Assembly (NCBI GenBank): GCA_949289575.1
Contig: CASEOG010000003.1
Location: 372,001-436,000, forward strand
Direction of reading: 5' to 3'
Length of the DNA stretch: 64,000 bases
From: an uncultured Spirochaetales bacterium
GTDB taxonomy: Bacteria; Spirochaetota; Spirochaetia; JAFGXN01
Part shown: piece after piece, positions 42,581 to 51,141 of the stretch
How positions within the stretch are numbered: position 1 is the first letter of the stretch
Layout: every line of letters starts with the position of its first letter
The notes under the pieces: generated by a model
Database searches by the model: none
What the model was told of the DNA's origin: nothing
Seen by the model: the letters and a program-made list of their open reading frames with translations, nothing else
Program-made: the position numbers and the translations under genes

Positions 42581-43647
42581 ATATCTGTTTTTAATTTTCC
42601 GAAAAAACGGTAAATCGGATTTTGTTTTTCCGGGTTTTTGCGAAAAAACGCATCCGTTTCGCCGCAAATTTCTTCGTACCGGTATTTTTTGATCCGTTCC
42701 AGACCCGCTTCCCGTGCCAGCAAATCGGCCAGAGCCATTTCGGGTTTGTAATAATATCGCAATCCGTTCGGGACAACAGAACGGAATTCTTTGATTAATT
42801 CTTCTTTTTTGAGTTTTTCGGCGATTTTTCGGGAAAAAGTGTCTTCTTCGATAAAATAATCGATGCCGAAGCAATTTCCGAAAACTTTCAGCGTATCGAG
42901 ATAACCCAACTGTTCGAATTTTTCCAAAAATTCGCGGCTGAAATCGAAAACGCCGAAAACAGTCGATAATTTTCCGAAATCCATCGAATTTTTGATGTAA
43001 ACAAGATTCACACCGACGTAATCGGGTGCCTTGTTTCGCCCCAGTCCGGAAATATCGACGACAATAATATTTTTGTAGCCGCTGTCGCGAATGAGGCGGT
43101 AGGGGATATTATCCGCCATGCCGCCGTCGAGATAGCGTTTGCCGTTGATGCGCTGCGTTTGAAGGCCCGGGAAGGCCGTTGCCGCCATCAGGTATTGAGC
43201 CAGCTGTCCTGACGGGAGATCGTCTATCATCAGTTCTTCCTGTTTCAGGGAAGAAAGATTAAAGGTTGTCAATCCGAGACGAATTCCGCTGTTTCTGACT
43301 TTTTCTTCATCGATATACCGATCGATCATTTTCTTCAGCGGATCCGTACTGACTCCCGGCAACCCGAAAAGCTGCTGCAAGAATTCGGCCTGATTCTGTA
43401 TCCATTGAAAAAAATCGTTTCCTTTTTTCGGCAAATCAACCACATTTTCCAATGTGATATTCATCCACAGTCGGTGAGCTTCTTCCCAATCCCCCTGGGC
43501 CATCAAAGCGGCATTCAGTGCTCCGATACTGGAGCCGATAATCAGATCGTATTCGATTTTCAATTCCCGAAGAGCTTTCCAGACTCCGATCTGATAAACA
43601 CCGCGCGTTCCGCCGCCCGATAACACCAATGCATATCTTTTTTCCAT
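42577..43647 (-). CDS. Patatin-like phospholipase
   Basis: A 356-residue RssA-like hydrolase. It has the oxyanion loop GGGTRGVYQIG (11-21), nucleophile elbow GSSIGALNA near 38-46 and the catalytic Asp in DGGMADNIP near 180. It probably acts on phospholipids or lysophospholipids. It lies between the MATE gene and the YigZ gene with short or overlapping junctions on the same strand. Confidence 0.87.
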   Translation of the reverse strand: MEKRYALVLSGGGTRGVYQIGVWKALRELKIEYDLIIGSSIGALNAALMAQGDWEEAHRLWMNITLENVVDLPKKGNDFFQWIQNQAEFLQQLFGLPGVSTDPLKKMIDRYIDEEKVRNSGIRLGLTTFNLSSLKQEELMIDDLPSGQLAQYLMAATAFPGLQTQRINGKRYLDGGMADNIPYRLIRDSGYKNIIVVDISGLGRNKAPDYVGVNLVYIKNSMDFGKLSTVFGVFDFSREFLEKFEQLGYLDTLKVFGNCFGIDYFIEEDTFSRKIAEKLKKEELIKEFRSVVPNGLRYYYKPEMALADLLAREAGLERIKKYRYEEICGETDAFFRKNPEKQNPIYRFFGKLKTDI

Positions 43648-43656
43648 ACCGTTGCC

Positions 43657-45012
43657 TTACCCTATTTTTGCCCGATTGCGTTTTTTGGCCCGCAAATAAA
43701 AAATCATGATTCCCGATATCAGCAGAGTCGCCGCTTCGGCAACCGGAACGGCCGTATACATACCGTACATATCGAAAAAAACAGGCAAAATCATTAAAAA
43801 GAGAACGGGAAAAACCAATGCCCGGGCCCCCGAAATCAGCAGCGACTCGACCGGTCGGTGCACGGCCGTCATCCATGCCGAGTTAATCATATTAAACCCG
43901 AAAAAGAAAAATCCGAACCGGATGTATCCGGCAAATTCGCATCCGATTTCGAATGCCTGCGAGGCTCTGTCCCGGAGGAACAGAAAGACCAGTTCTTCCG
44001 CAAAGAATGTCAATAAAAGAAAACATCCGGCGGAAACAATCAACCCGGCAATCCGGGCAATTGTCAAAAACGATCGGATTCTGTCTTCTCTCCTGCCGCC
44101 GTAATTAACGGAAATCAGCGGAGTTACGGAATCACTGATTGCATACAGAGTCATCTGTCCGAACCATAAAACATAATTGATAGCGGTAAAAGCGGCAACA
44201 CCGTCCGTTCCGAAATGTCTCATCATAATCCGGTTAAACAGAAAGACAACAACTCCCGCCGAAATTTCCGACAGAAATTCGGAAAATCCGTTGAAACCGG
44301 CCAGCAGCAGTTCGTGCCATTTTTTCCCGGGCCGTCTCAGCCTGATGTTTTCGGAAAAAAACAGAAAATAGAACAAAAACAGGAGTGTCGGCAAAACGGA
44401 CGACATTCCTGTCGCCAGAGCCGCTCCGAAAATTCCCCAACGGAAAACAACAATAAAAAGGTAGTCACCGATTGTATTGATAACGGCAGTCAGAAGCAGT
44501 CCCAAAGTTGCCAGTTTCGGTTTCCCGTCGACCCGGACAAACAGGGAAAACGTATAAACAATTCCCCATGTCAGGAAAAAGGGACTCAGTGTCCGCAAAT
44601 ATTGCGAAGAAAGCGCATTGATTCCCGGCTCGTCGGCTCCCAGAAAACGGGTAATCTCCTCGGCAAAAAGAATAAAAAGAATCGAAAAAGAAATTAAAAT
44701 CAGACTGACCGCAATGACCGTTTTTGAAAATATCTGTCGTGCTTTTTCAAAACGGCCTTCTCCCAAATATTTACCGGCCCGAACGGATCCTCCGCTTCCG
44801 AAAATCAGCTGCAATCCCGACATCAGAGAAAAAACAGGAGAAATCAGATTGACGGCTGCCAGTGATTCCGTTCCGCAAAACTGACCGACAAAAACGGCAT
44901 CGATAAAGCTGGCCGAAGAGAGCGCCAGCAACGATACGGTATTGGCAATACTGAATTTCAAAAAAAGAGAAAGCGGATTTTTTTCCAAAATTTCCAACCG
45001 GTTATCCTGCAT
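43657..45012 (-). CDS. MATE-family efflux transporter
   Basis: A 451-residue protein with 12 membrane segments in two similar halves. The opening KFSIANTVSLLALSSASFIDAVFVG and AVNLISPVFSLMSG fit the DinF/NorM type, which export drugs or metabolites using Na+ or H+ gradients. AAGG precedes the start and a promoter is visible. It is first in a three-gene group with patatin and YigZ. Confidence 0.87.
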   Translation of the reverse strand: MQDNRLEILEKNPLSLFLKFSIANTVSLLALSSASFIDAVFVGQFCGTESLAAVNLISPVFSLMSGLQLIFGSGGSVRAGKYLGEGRFEKARQIFSKTVIAVSLILISFSILFILFAEEITRFLGADEPGINALSSQYLRTLSPFFLTWGIVYTFSLFVRVDGKPKLATLGLLLTAVINTIGDYLFIVVFRWGIFGAALATGMSSVLPTLLFLFYFLFFSENIRLRRPGKKWHELLLAGFNGFSEFLSEISAGVVVFLFNRIMMRHFGTDGVAAFTAINYVLWFGQMTLYAISDSVTPLISVNYGGRREDRIRSFLTIARIAGLIVSAGCFLLLTFFAEELVFLFLRDRASQAFEIGCEFAGYIRFGFFFFGFNMINSAWMTAVHRPVESLLISGARALVFPVLFLMILPVFFDMYGMYTAVPVAEAATLLISGIMIFYLRAKKRNRAKIG

Positions 45013-45041
45013 TTTACCTTATTCCGTCGTAAATGAATCGA

Positions 45042-45070
45042 ATTTTGCCCGATTTTATTCAAAAAGTCAA
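45042..45070 (-). promoter_or_regulatory. Promoter of the MATE-patatin-YigZ group
   Basis: On the minus strand, -35 TTGACT (45065-45070), 17-base spacer, -10 CAAAAT (45042-45047), about 29 bases before the ATG. Confidence 0.55.
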
Positions 45071-45136
45071 CCCGATTAAAATTTTTCCTTGTTTTTCGGT
45101 TTTATTATGTTATAATTCGGGAGAGAGGGTTTTACC

Positions 45137-45922
45137 ATGCACGAGTTTTTTAATCCCAATCCGGTTGTTTTGGCGCACAGAGGCGATTCGAAACGATTTC
45201 CCGAAAATACGCTTCCGGCATTCGAATCGGCATTAAAAATGAGGGTCGATGTGATCGAAACGGATGTTCACATTACCAAAGACGGCGTTGTTGTTATCTG
45301 GCACGACGATGATTTGACCCGTCTTTGCGGGGAAAAAGTCCCCGTATACGAAAAAACGTACGAAGAACTGCTGACTTACGATGCGGGCTGTTTTTTTACG
45401 GATGAAAACGGAAATAAGCCGTTCGAAGGGAAGGGGATTACGATCGCCCGCTTTGACGAATTGCTGAGTCTGGATGACCGGCAACGGATTAACGTCGATA
45501 TGAAGGACCCGAAACCGGAGCTGGTGCATGCGTTGGCGAATCTGCTGCGGCAATACGGGGCAGCGCACCGCGTTTGCGTGGCCTCTTTCCACTCGGACAA
45601 TATCTTCCTTCTTCGCAAAATTATGCCGGAAGCTTTAACCTCCTTTACTTTAAAGGAAGTCGTCAAATATGTTTTCTCGATCAATCTGGGACTCGGTTTT
45701 CTTTGGAAACAATTTCCCTCTTCGGTTTTTCAGATGCCCGAAAAAGAACACGGTATCCGTCTTTTGACAAAACGGCTGATCCGCTACTGTCACAAACGCG
45801 GTCTGAAAATCCAAATTTGGACAATTAATGATGCCGAAGAGATGCGCCGTCTGCTGGCAATGGGTGTCGACGGTCTGTTTACCGACGATCCCGCACTGAT
45901 GCTGGAAGTTTTGAAAAAATAA
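45137..45922 (+). CDS. Glycerophosphodiester phosphodiesterase
   Basis: A 261-residue GDPD. It has the opening VLAHRGDSKRFPENTLPAF (residues 11-29), the metal motif ETDVHITKDGV near 41 and HDDDLTR near 56; the C-terminal part has IQIWTINDAEEM and GVDGLFTDDP. It releases glycerol-3-phosphate from deacylated phospholipids. No signal peptide, so cytosolic. An extended -10 TGTTATAAT is at about 45110-45118. The YhhN gene follows in the same direction. Confidence 0.92.
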   Translation: MHEFFNPNPVVLAHRGDSKRFPENTLPAFESALKMRVDVIETDVHITKDGVVVIWHDDDLTRLCGEKVPVYEKTYEELLTYDAGCFFTDENGNKPFEGKGITIARFDELLSLDDRQRINVDMKDPKPELVHALANLLRQYGAAHRVCVASFHSDNIFLLRKIMPEALTSFTLKEVVKYVFSINLGLGFLWKQFPSSVFQMPEKEHGIRLLTKRLIRYCHKRGLKIQIWTINDAEEMRRLLAMGVDGLFTDDPALMLEVLKK

Positions 45923-45940
45923 CTGAAGGAGTTTCGATTT

Positions 45941-46603
45941 ATGACGCTTTCGGTCGCCAATATTCTGATTCTTTTTACCCTTTACGCCTTTTTACTGGCC
46001 GATGTTTTCGCCATCTCGTTTCACAAACCGTTTTTGAGATGGGTATTGGGTAAAACCGAACTGATGCCGATTCTGGCTTTCTTTTACTGTTACAATGCGC
46101 CGGTCATTAACCCCTATATTCTGGCGGCGCTGTTTTTCGGATGGATCGGCGACCTTTTTCTTCTTAAAAAAGACATTACCGCCTGTTTTCTTTCCGGTCT
46201 GGTCGCTTTTCTTATAGGACATATTTTTTACATCATGACTTTTGCCAAAATTTCCGGTTATTACGAAACAGTTCCGGTTTTTGCATGGATGATTTTAGCT
46301 GTCGGTTTTATTTTACTGCTGCTGGCTTATTTAATTGTTCTGCGTTATAAAAAAATAATGATTGTTCCGGGACTGATTTATTACTCTGTCGTTATCTTTC
46401 TGAACTTTACAATTGCCTGCTGTTATCACCGTTTTCATAATATAGCTTTTACGGTAGCCATTCTCGGAAGCCTTTTATTTCTGGTTTCGGACTCTCTTCT
46501 GGCTCTGCGCTCGATTGCCAAGAAGCTGCCGCCGCATACACCCCTGATTATTTTTACTTATGTTCCGGCTCAATTTCTGTTGATTATGGGAACGCTGCTT
46601 TAA
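45941..46603 (+). CDS. YhhN-family membrane protein, lysoplasmalogenase-like
   Basis: A 220-residue protein with about eight membrane helices. The TMEM86/YhhN signatures are FFGWIGDLFLLKK near residues 65-77, FLIGHIFYIMTF near 90 and GSLLFLVSDSLLALR near 183. Characterised members cleave the vinyl-ether bond of lysoplasmalogens. With the GDPD and patatin genes nearby this suggests ether-lipid turnover. Its stop abuts the converging gene's stop. Confidence 0.82.
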   Translation: MTLSVANILILFTLYAFLLADVFAISFHKPFLRWVLGKTELMPILAFFYCYNAPVINPYILAALFFGWIGDLFLLKKDITACFLSGLVAFLIGHIFYIMTFAKISGYYETVPVFAWMILAVGFILLLLAYLIVLRYKKIMIVPGLIYYSVVIFLNFTIACCYHRFHNIAFTVAILGSLLFLVSDSLLALRSIAKKLPPHTPLIIFTYVPAQFLLIMGTLL

Positions 46604-47404
46604 TTACCGCCAGAGATAAATCTTATATAATTTTCTCGAATAGAAATAATATGTCGTAAAATAAAGAAGTGTAAAAAGCAGAAGCATATATATCTGATTG
46701 ACAATATACAAAAGTAAGAAAGAAAAAGAAAAAATCAGTTCGTTCAGCATTAAAACCAGATTATCTTTGAATGTATTGATCTTTCTGTCTGCCAGATAAA
46801 TAATCATCGTCAGCAGTTCCAGAAAAATAAAAATCATATAAATGTACAGCAAAACATACGATCTGTAATAGAGACCGCGTCCGACCGTCAGAGAATCTAT
46901 GGGAATTAACACGGAAAGAAAGGCGAATCCGACAAGCAAAACATAAAAAATAATATCGAAGCGGTTATTTTCGACTCCCAGAGAAAAAAAGGCGCCGCAA
47001 AAAGAATAAAGCGGTACAAGCAGTATAACCGCATAAAAAATCCTCATTCCGTAGGCAAAAAAAGAATCGGGCAAATTCAAAACGGAATAATTCAGAAAAA
47101 AGGACTTCAGATTAATAAACAGCAGAACATACAGCGAAAGAATATGAAAAAAGATTTCATTCGACATAATCGACCGGAAACGATAATAGGTCAGACCCAC
47201 AAATACGTAAATCAGCGCCGACAGCACAAACAGAAAAATATAAAATAAAATAACGGCGCCGGTATCGGGAAAAGCCGTAAACCGATATTCGTAACTTTCT
47301 CTGTTCATCAGAAAAATCACAAAATTATAAACGGAGAAAGCAGGCAAAAGAATTCCCGCAAAAAGAATCGATTTCAGCAGGCGGTTTCGTATTCGTAATG
47401 TCAT
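46604..47404 (-). CDS. Integral membrane protein of unknown function
   Basis: A 266-residue, very hydrophobic protein with about seven to eight membrane segments and few charged loops. It resembles in size and layout the membrane part of 7TMR-type sensors but has no signalling domain, so this is only a guess. The -10 box ends six bases before the ATG and no ribosome binding site is present: predicted leaderless. Confidence 0.6.
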   Translation of the reverse strand: MTLRIRNRLLKSILFAGILLPAFSVYNFVIFLMNRESYEYRFTAFPDTGAVILFYIFLFVLSALIYVFVGLTYYRFRSIMSNEIFFHILSLYVLLFINLKSFFLNYSVLNLPDSFFAYGMRIFYAVILLVPLYSFCGAFFSLGVENNRFDIIFYVLLVGFAFLSVLIPIDSLTVGRGLYYRSYVLLYIYMIFIFLELLTMIIYLADRKINTFKDNLVLMLNELIFSFSFLLLYIVNQIYMLLLFTLLYFTTYYFYSRKLYKIYLWR

Positions 47405-47410
47405 ATTTCT

Positions 47411-47438
47411 ATTCTATAAAAAAATAAAAATCATTCAA
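47411..47438 (-). promoter_or_regulatory. Promoter of the membrane protein gene (leaderless)
   Basis: On the minus strand, -35 TTGAAT (47433-47438), 16-base spacer, -10 TAGAAT (47411-47416), six bases before ATG 47404. Confidence 0.65.
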
Positions 47439-47484
47439 GGATTTTTTCTTTCGGTTCGATATTAATATTAAAACGGGAGGTTTC

Positions 47485-48162
47485 ATGAAAAATCTGCTTT
47501 TTGCAATCGGCGTTATTTTCCTGTCTTTTTCGGTTCCGGCTAATGATGTCACAAATTTCAACAACCTCGGATTTTCCGATGATTCACGCTGGTTTCTTTT
47601 TGCCGAATCGGGACAGATTCCCGAAAAAAATCAGGTTTATGCCAACGGATATCTTGTCGATGTGGCCGCAAACCGTTTCGTCAAAAACGGAATCAGGAAA
47701 GTCACCTACCGGGGAGCCGTTCAGGCCGGATATACCGACGCGGGCGTTCTTTTTAATCTGCTTTCGGAATGGAACGGATTTTTAAAACCGTATTCAATCA
47801 ATCATATTAATACCGGAAGACCGGTTTATTCTTTGGAGCCCGGCAGCGAGCCGAAAAACACTCTTTCCTACAGAGATTTTTTTACCAAGAAGAATTACGA
47901 AATCGAGTTAAATCAGATTAAAAAAGAAAATCCTTTGAAGTCGTCTTTCTTCATTTCGGTAAAGGTAACGGATGCCGACGGTAAACAGACAGCCAAAATG
48001 GCCGGATTACCCGATTTCGAGCGGCCCGATGTGGAGGGGTATTTTATCCGCCAGATTGTTATTTCTCCCAACGGACAATATATTGTTTTCGTCGTTGCCA
48101 AAAAAATGAATGTGAACGGCGAAACGGCTATCCGGTATATGGTCGAAACACTTTCTTTGTGA
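47485..48162 (+). CDS. Secreted DUF2259-type protein
   Basis: A 225-residue exported protein with a signal peptide (1-18). It matches the DUF2259 pattern: an opening NLGFSDDSRWFLFAESG and a closing ISPNGQYIVFVVA, both like WD40/PD40 beta-propeller blades. The family is found mostly in spirochaetes; its role is unknown. GGGAGG precedes the ATG. A tRNA promoter follows its stop within about 40 bases. Confidence 0.7.
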   Translation: MKNLLFAIGVIFLSFSVPANDVTNFNNLGFSDDSRWFLFAESGQIPEKNQVYANGYLVDVAANRFVKNGIRKVTYRGAVQAGYTDAGVLFNLLSEWNGFLKPYSINHINTGRPVYSLEPGSEPKNTLSYRDFFTKKNYEIELNQIKKENPLKSSFFISVKVTDADGKQTAKMAGLPDFERPDVEGYFIRQIVISPNGQYIVFVVAKKMNVNGETAIRYMVETLSL

Positions 48163-48199
48163 AAGTGTCTGCCGTTTTAAAAACATTTACGGTTTTTCG

Positions 48200-48228
48200 T
48201 TGACAAAGAACAATTCTATCTTTATAAT
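48200..48228 (+). promoter_or_regulatory. Consensus promoter of tRNA-Ser(GGA)-ffs
   Basis: A perfect sigma-70 consensus: TTGACA (48200-48205), 17-base spacer, TATAAT (48223-48228), 11 bases before the tRNA. It may also drive ffs and dnaX, since no terminator is seen between them. Confidence 0.88.
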
Positions 48229-48239
48229 GAAAAATCATT

Positions 48240-48326
48240 GGAGAGATGTCCGAGTGGTTTAAGGTGCACGCTTGGAAAGCGTGTGTACGGTAATACGTAC
48301 CGGGGGTTCGAATCCCCCTCTTTCCG
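48240..48326 (+). tRNA. tRNA-Ser(GGA)
   Basis: An 87-base class II tRNA with a long variable arm. The anticodon loop TTGGAAA gives GGA, reading UCC and UCU. Acceptor GGAGAGA pairs with TCTTTCC and discriminator is G. The SRP RNA begins one or two bases later. Confidence 0.95.
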
Positions 48327-48327
48327 T

Positions 48328-48438
48328 TTCCCTTGGGTAAGACGGTAAGCAAGTCGAAACAGCTCAACCCTGTCAGGTCCGGAAGGAAGCAGCAGTCGGC
48401 TGATTTCGCCTGTGTTTATGTTGTTTTATTCAAGGGTT
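48328..48438 (+). ncRNA. ffs: Signal recognition particle RNA (4.5S type)
   Basis: The universally conserved SRP domain IV apex GTCAGGTCCGGAAGGAAGCAG is at about 48378-48398. Flanking sequence folds back, with CCCTTG (48330-48335) pairing with CAAGGG (48431-48436) at the base of a long hairpin of about 107 bases. No Alu domain is present. It is placed directly between tRNA-Ser and dnaX, whose start is less than 20 bases downstream. Confidence 0.92.
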
Positions 48439-48454
48439 TTCTTTGGAAGTTATT

Positions 48455-50191
48455 ATGTCCTACGAAGTCACTGCCATAAGGAAGCGTCCTCATACTTTCG
48501 AGTCTCTCGTGGGACAGGAATTTGTTGTTTCCACACTGACCAACTCCCTTATCAACAGAAATTTCGCTCATGCCTATCTTTTTTCCGGTCCGCACGGTGT
48601 CGGAAAGACTTCCGTTGCCCGGATTCTGGCAGCGGCACTGAACTGCGAACACGGACCGACCGCGCACCCCTGCTGCGAATGTACATCCTGTAAAGAAATT
48701 ATAGCGGGCAATTCGCTTGATGTCATCGAAATCGACGGAGCATCAAATACCTCTGTCAGCGATGTCCGTGTGATTAAAGATGAAATTCTTTTTCCCCCGA
48801 ACGCTTCACGGTATAAAATTTATATTATCGACGAAGTTCACATGCTTTCCAACAGTGCTTTCAATGCATTGCTGAAAACAATCGAAGAACCTCCCGAACA
48901 TGTCATCTTTATTTTTGCGACAACGGAAATTCATAAAGTTCCTGCCACAATCCGCAGCCGTTGCCAGCAGTTTAATTTCCGCCTGATCGATACCGGTGTC
49001 ATCAAAAATCTTCTCAAAGACCGTTGCCTGGAAAAAGCAATCGGATTCGAGGAAGATGCTTTGCTTTGGATTGCCAAGGAAGCAGCCGGTTCGATGCGCG
49101 ATGCCTACATGCTTTTTGACCAGATTGTCACTTTTTCCGACGGAACGGTTTCTCTTCGAAAAATCAGAGAGAACCTCGGTCTGATCGGTTTTGACAGAAT
49201 TAACGAACTTGCTGCATTGCTGGCTGCCGGAAAAGAAAAGGAAGTGCTGGAAGCGGCCGCTTCCGTTCTTTCCGCCGGTGTTTCGATCGAACAGTTTATT
49301 TGTGATATGGCCGAATACTTTCGGGGTCTTCTTTTGGTAAAAAACGGAATCGAGAAAGAAGCATTAATCGGTGTCAGAAAAGACCGTTACGATGCTGCCG
49401 TTCTCGAAACCTTTTCCGTGTCTGCAATAGAATCTGCTTTAAGTATTCTGTTTTCTTTATACAGGGATATCCGCTTTTCTCTGAATCCGCGTTTCGAATT
49501 GGAATTGGCACTCAGCCGTTTATCGCAACTGAACCGCTTTCTGACCAAAGCCGAGATTCTCGAAGAGCTTTATATTTTAAAGCAGCAGCTGATGAAGCAG
49601 ATTTCTTTACAGGGGTCGCAGATTACTGTCTCCGTTGCGGGGGACAATTCTCCTTCAAAAAAAGCAGCTCTCTCTCCGCCGCCTGCGGATCTGCTGACGG
49701 CTTCTCCGGAAGAAATAAACCGTTTCGGCACGGACACCGCGTTCAGGAAACCTGCCGCTTCGCAAAGTCCTGCTTCCTCTTTTTCTTCTTCGGAATCCGA
49801 AAACCGTACCGTCGATACAACCTTTGCGTCAGAAGTGAAAGAGAAACCGCTGACCGCAAACGAAATTATTCCGATGCTTTCCGGCATAGCGACCGAAAAC
49901 AAAAAAACGTTTCTGAAAAACGGACTTTCGGAAATCAGAAAGACGGCTTTGGAAGGTACCCGCATAACGCTTTACTGCAAAGACGAATACGGTCTCGATA
50001 TCATCAGGCAGAACATTCCCCTTCTGGAACAGGAACTGGCTCTCAAAACGGGAATCGGTTACAAATTGAACCCGGAATTGATTCCCGATCTTTCCAAAAC
50101 AAAACAAGATGCTGACTCCGACGAATTGTCTCTTTTCAGGAAAGTATTTAATGCGGAACTGGTTAATACAAATCCTTTTTCCGAATCGTAA
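48455..50191 (+). CDS. dnaX: DNA polymerase III subunit gamma/tau
   Basis: A 578-residue clamp-loader ATPase. It has Walker A SGPHGVGKTSVA near residue 41, the zinc-binding cysteines of CCECTSCKE near 70-78, Walker B IIDEVHMLS near 123, TTEIHKVP near 155 and sensor SRCQQF near 166. The C-terminal part is a Ser/Pro-rich linker and a tau-like domain. ATG 48455 with GGAAG upstream is preferred to TTG 48443, which is close to the SRP RNA end. An in-frame A7 run at 49657-49663 could allow slippage to a shorter gamma form. Confidence 0.94.
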   Translation: MSYEVTAIRKRPHTFESLVGQEFVVSTLTNSLINRNFAHAYLFSGPHGVGKTSVARILAAALNCEHGPTAHPCCECTSCKEIIAGNSLDVIEIDGASNTSVSDVRVIKDEILFPPNASRYKIYIIDEVHMLSNSAFNALLKTIEEPPEHVIFIFATTEIHKVPATIRSRCQQFNFRLIDTGVIKNLLKDRCLEKAIGFEEDALLWIAKEAAGSMRDAYMLFDQIVTFSDGTVSLRKIRENLGLIGFDRINELAALLAAGKEKEVLEAAASVLSAGVSIEQFICDMAEYFRGLLLVKNGIEKEALIGVRKDRYDAAVLETFSVSAIESALSILFSLYRDIRFSLNPRFELELALSRLSQLNRFLTKAEILEELYILKQQLMKQISLQGSQITVSVAGDNSPSKKAALSPPPADLLTASPEEINRFGTDTAFRKPAASQSPASSFSSSESENRTVDTTFASEVKEKPLTANEIIPMLSGIATENKKTFLKNGLSEIRKTALEGTRITLYCKDEYGLDIIRQNIPLLEQELALKTGIGYKLNPELIPDLSKTKQDADSDELSLFRKVFNAELVNTNPFSES

Positions 50192-50197
50192 CAGGGG

Positions 50198-50227
50198 TTG
50201 AATTTTTAAAGAAAATTCTTTTAATAT
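50198..50227 (+). promoter_or_regulatory. Promoter of ybaB (leaderless)
   Basis: -35 TTGAAT (50198-50203), 18-base spacer, -10 TAATAT (50222-50227), six bases before ATG 50234. Confidence 0.55.
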
Positions 50228-50233
50228 ATCCGT

Positions 50234-50554
50234 ATGAACCCGTTTGAAATGTTTAAAAATATCGGAAAGATTCAGACTCAGTTGAAAGAAATGCAGGACA
50301 AAATCGACCGGCTGACGGCAACGGGATCGGCCTGCGGCGACAGCGTTTCGATCACATTGAACGGAAAATTCGAAATGACGGATATTAAAATCAATCCCGA
50401 TTCTCTTAATCCGGAAGATCTTGACCTGTTACCGGCCTTAATTAAGGCCGCTCATGCCGATGCGGTCGAAAAGGTCAGAAAGATGTTACAGGAACAGGCT
50501 CAAACGCTGACGGAAGGAACCGGACTTTCCGGTTTTCCCGGTTTCGGAAACTGA
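50234..50554 (+). CDS. ybaB: YbaB/EbfC nucleoid-associated protein
   Basis: A 106-residue DNA-binding protein of the YbaB/EbfC family. It opens with NPFEMFKNIGKIQTQLKEMQ, has the VSITLNGKFEMTDIKI core strands near 38-53 and a Gly/Phe-rich tail (GLSGFPGFGN). In Borrelia, EbfC binds DNA and shapes the nucleoid. It stands in the classic dnaX-ybaB-recR order. No ribosome binding site is seen. Confidence 0.94.
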   Translation: MNPFEMFKNIGKIQTQLKEMQDKIDRLTATGSACGDSVSITLNGKFEMTDIKINPDSLNPEDLDLLPALIKAAHADAVEKVRKMLQEQAQTLTEGTGLSGFPGFGN

Positions 50555-50556
50555 CA

Positions 50557-51141
50557 ATGGATGCTTTGGAAGCTTTAACGCTCAGTCTGTCAAAACTCCC
50601 CGGAATAGGACGAAAAAGCGCCCGCAGAATTGCTTTTTATCTTTTAAAAACAGACAATCGCTATAACGAACTGCTTGCTTCTCAGATTTCTTCTCTTAAA
50701 GAAAAAATTCGCGAATGCCGGATTTGCGGTACATATTGTGAAGGAGAAATTTGTCCTATTTGCGACAATCCCCGGCGCGACCGTTCTCAAATTTGTGTTG
50801 TCGAACACTCGTCCGATTCGATTTCCATAGAAAATACGGGAGAATTTCACGGACTGTATCATGTGCTCCACGGAACAATTTCTCCTCTGGACGGCATCGG
50901 ACCTCAGGATTTATCGATTAACAGTTTACTGAACCGCTGCGACGGAACGGTCAAAGAAGTTATCATTGCCACCAATGCGACTGTAGAAGGCGATACGACT
51001 GCCCTCTATCTCATCTCTCTTTTGAAAGAAAAAAACATCAAAGTTTCCCGTCTGGCTTCGGGTTTACCGGTCGGCGGTGATTTGGAGTATATCGATAAAA
51101 TGACCATTTCGCGTTCTTTTCGCGGGCGAATCGAGTTTTAA
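50557..51141 (+). CDS. recR: Recombination protein RecR
   Basis: A 194-residue RecR. It has the helix-hairpin-helix LPGIGRKSARRIAF near residues 14-27, a zinc finger with CRICGTYCEGEICPIC near 54-69 and a Toprim domain with CVVEHSSD and the NATVEGDTTALYL stretch near 150. It works with RecF and RecO in gap repair; recF is in the origin cluster of this window. It starts two bases after ybaB and its stop overlaps the converging GH13 stop. Confidence 0.96.
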   Translation: MDALEALTLSLSKLPGIGRKSARRIAFYLLKTDNRYNELLASQISSLKEKIRECRICGTYCEGEICPICDNPRRDRSQICVVEHSSDSISIENTGEFHGLYHVLHGTISPLDGIGPQDLSINSLLNRCDGTVKEVIIATNATVEGDTTALYLISLLKEKNIKVSRLASGLPVGGDLEYIDKMTISRSFRGRIEF

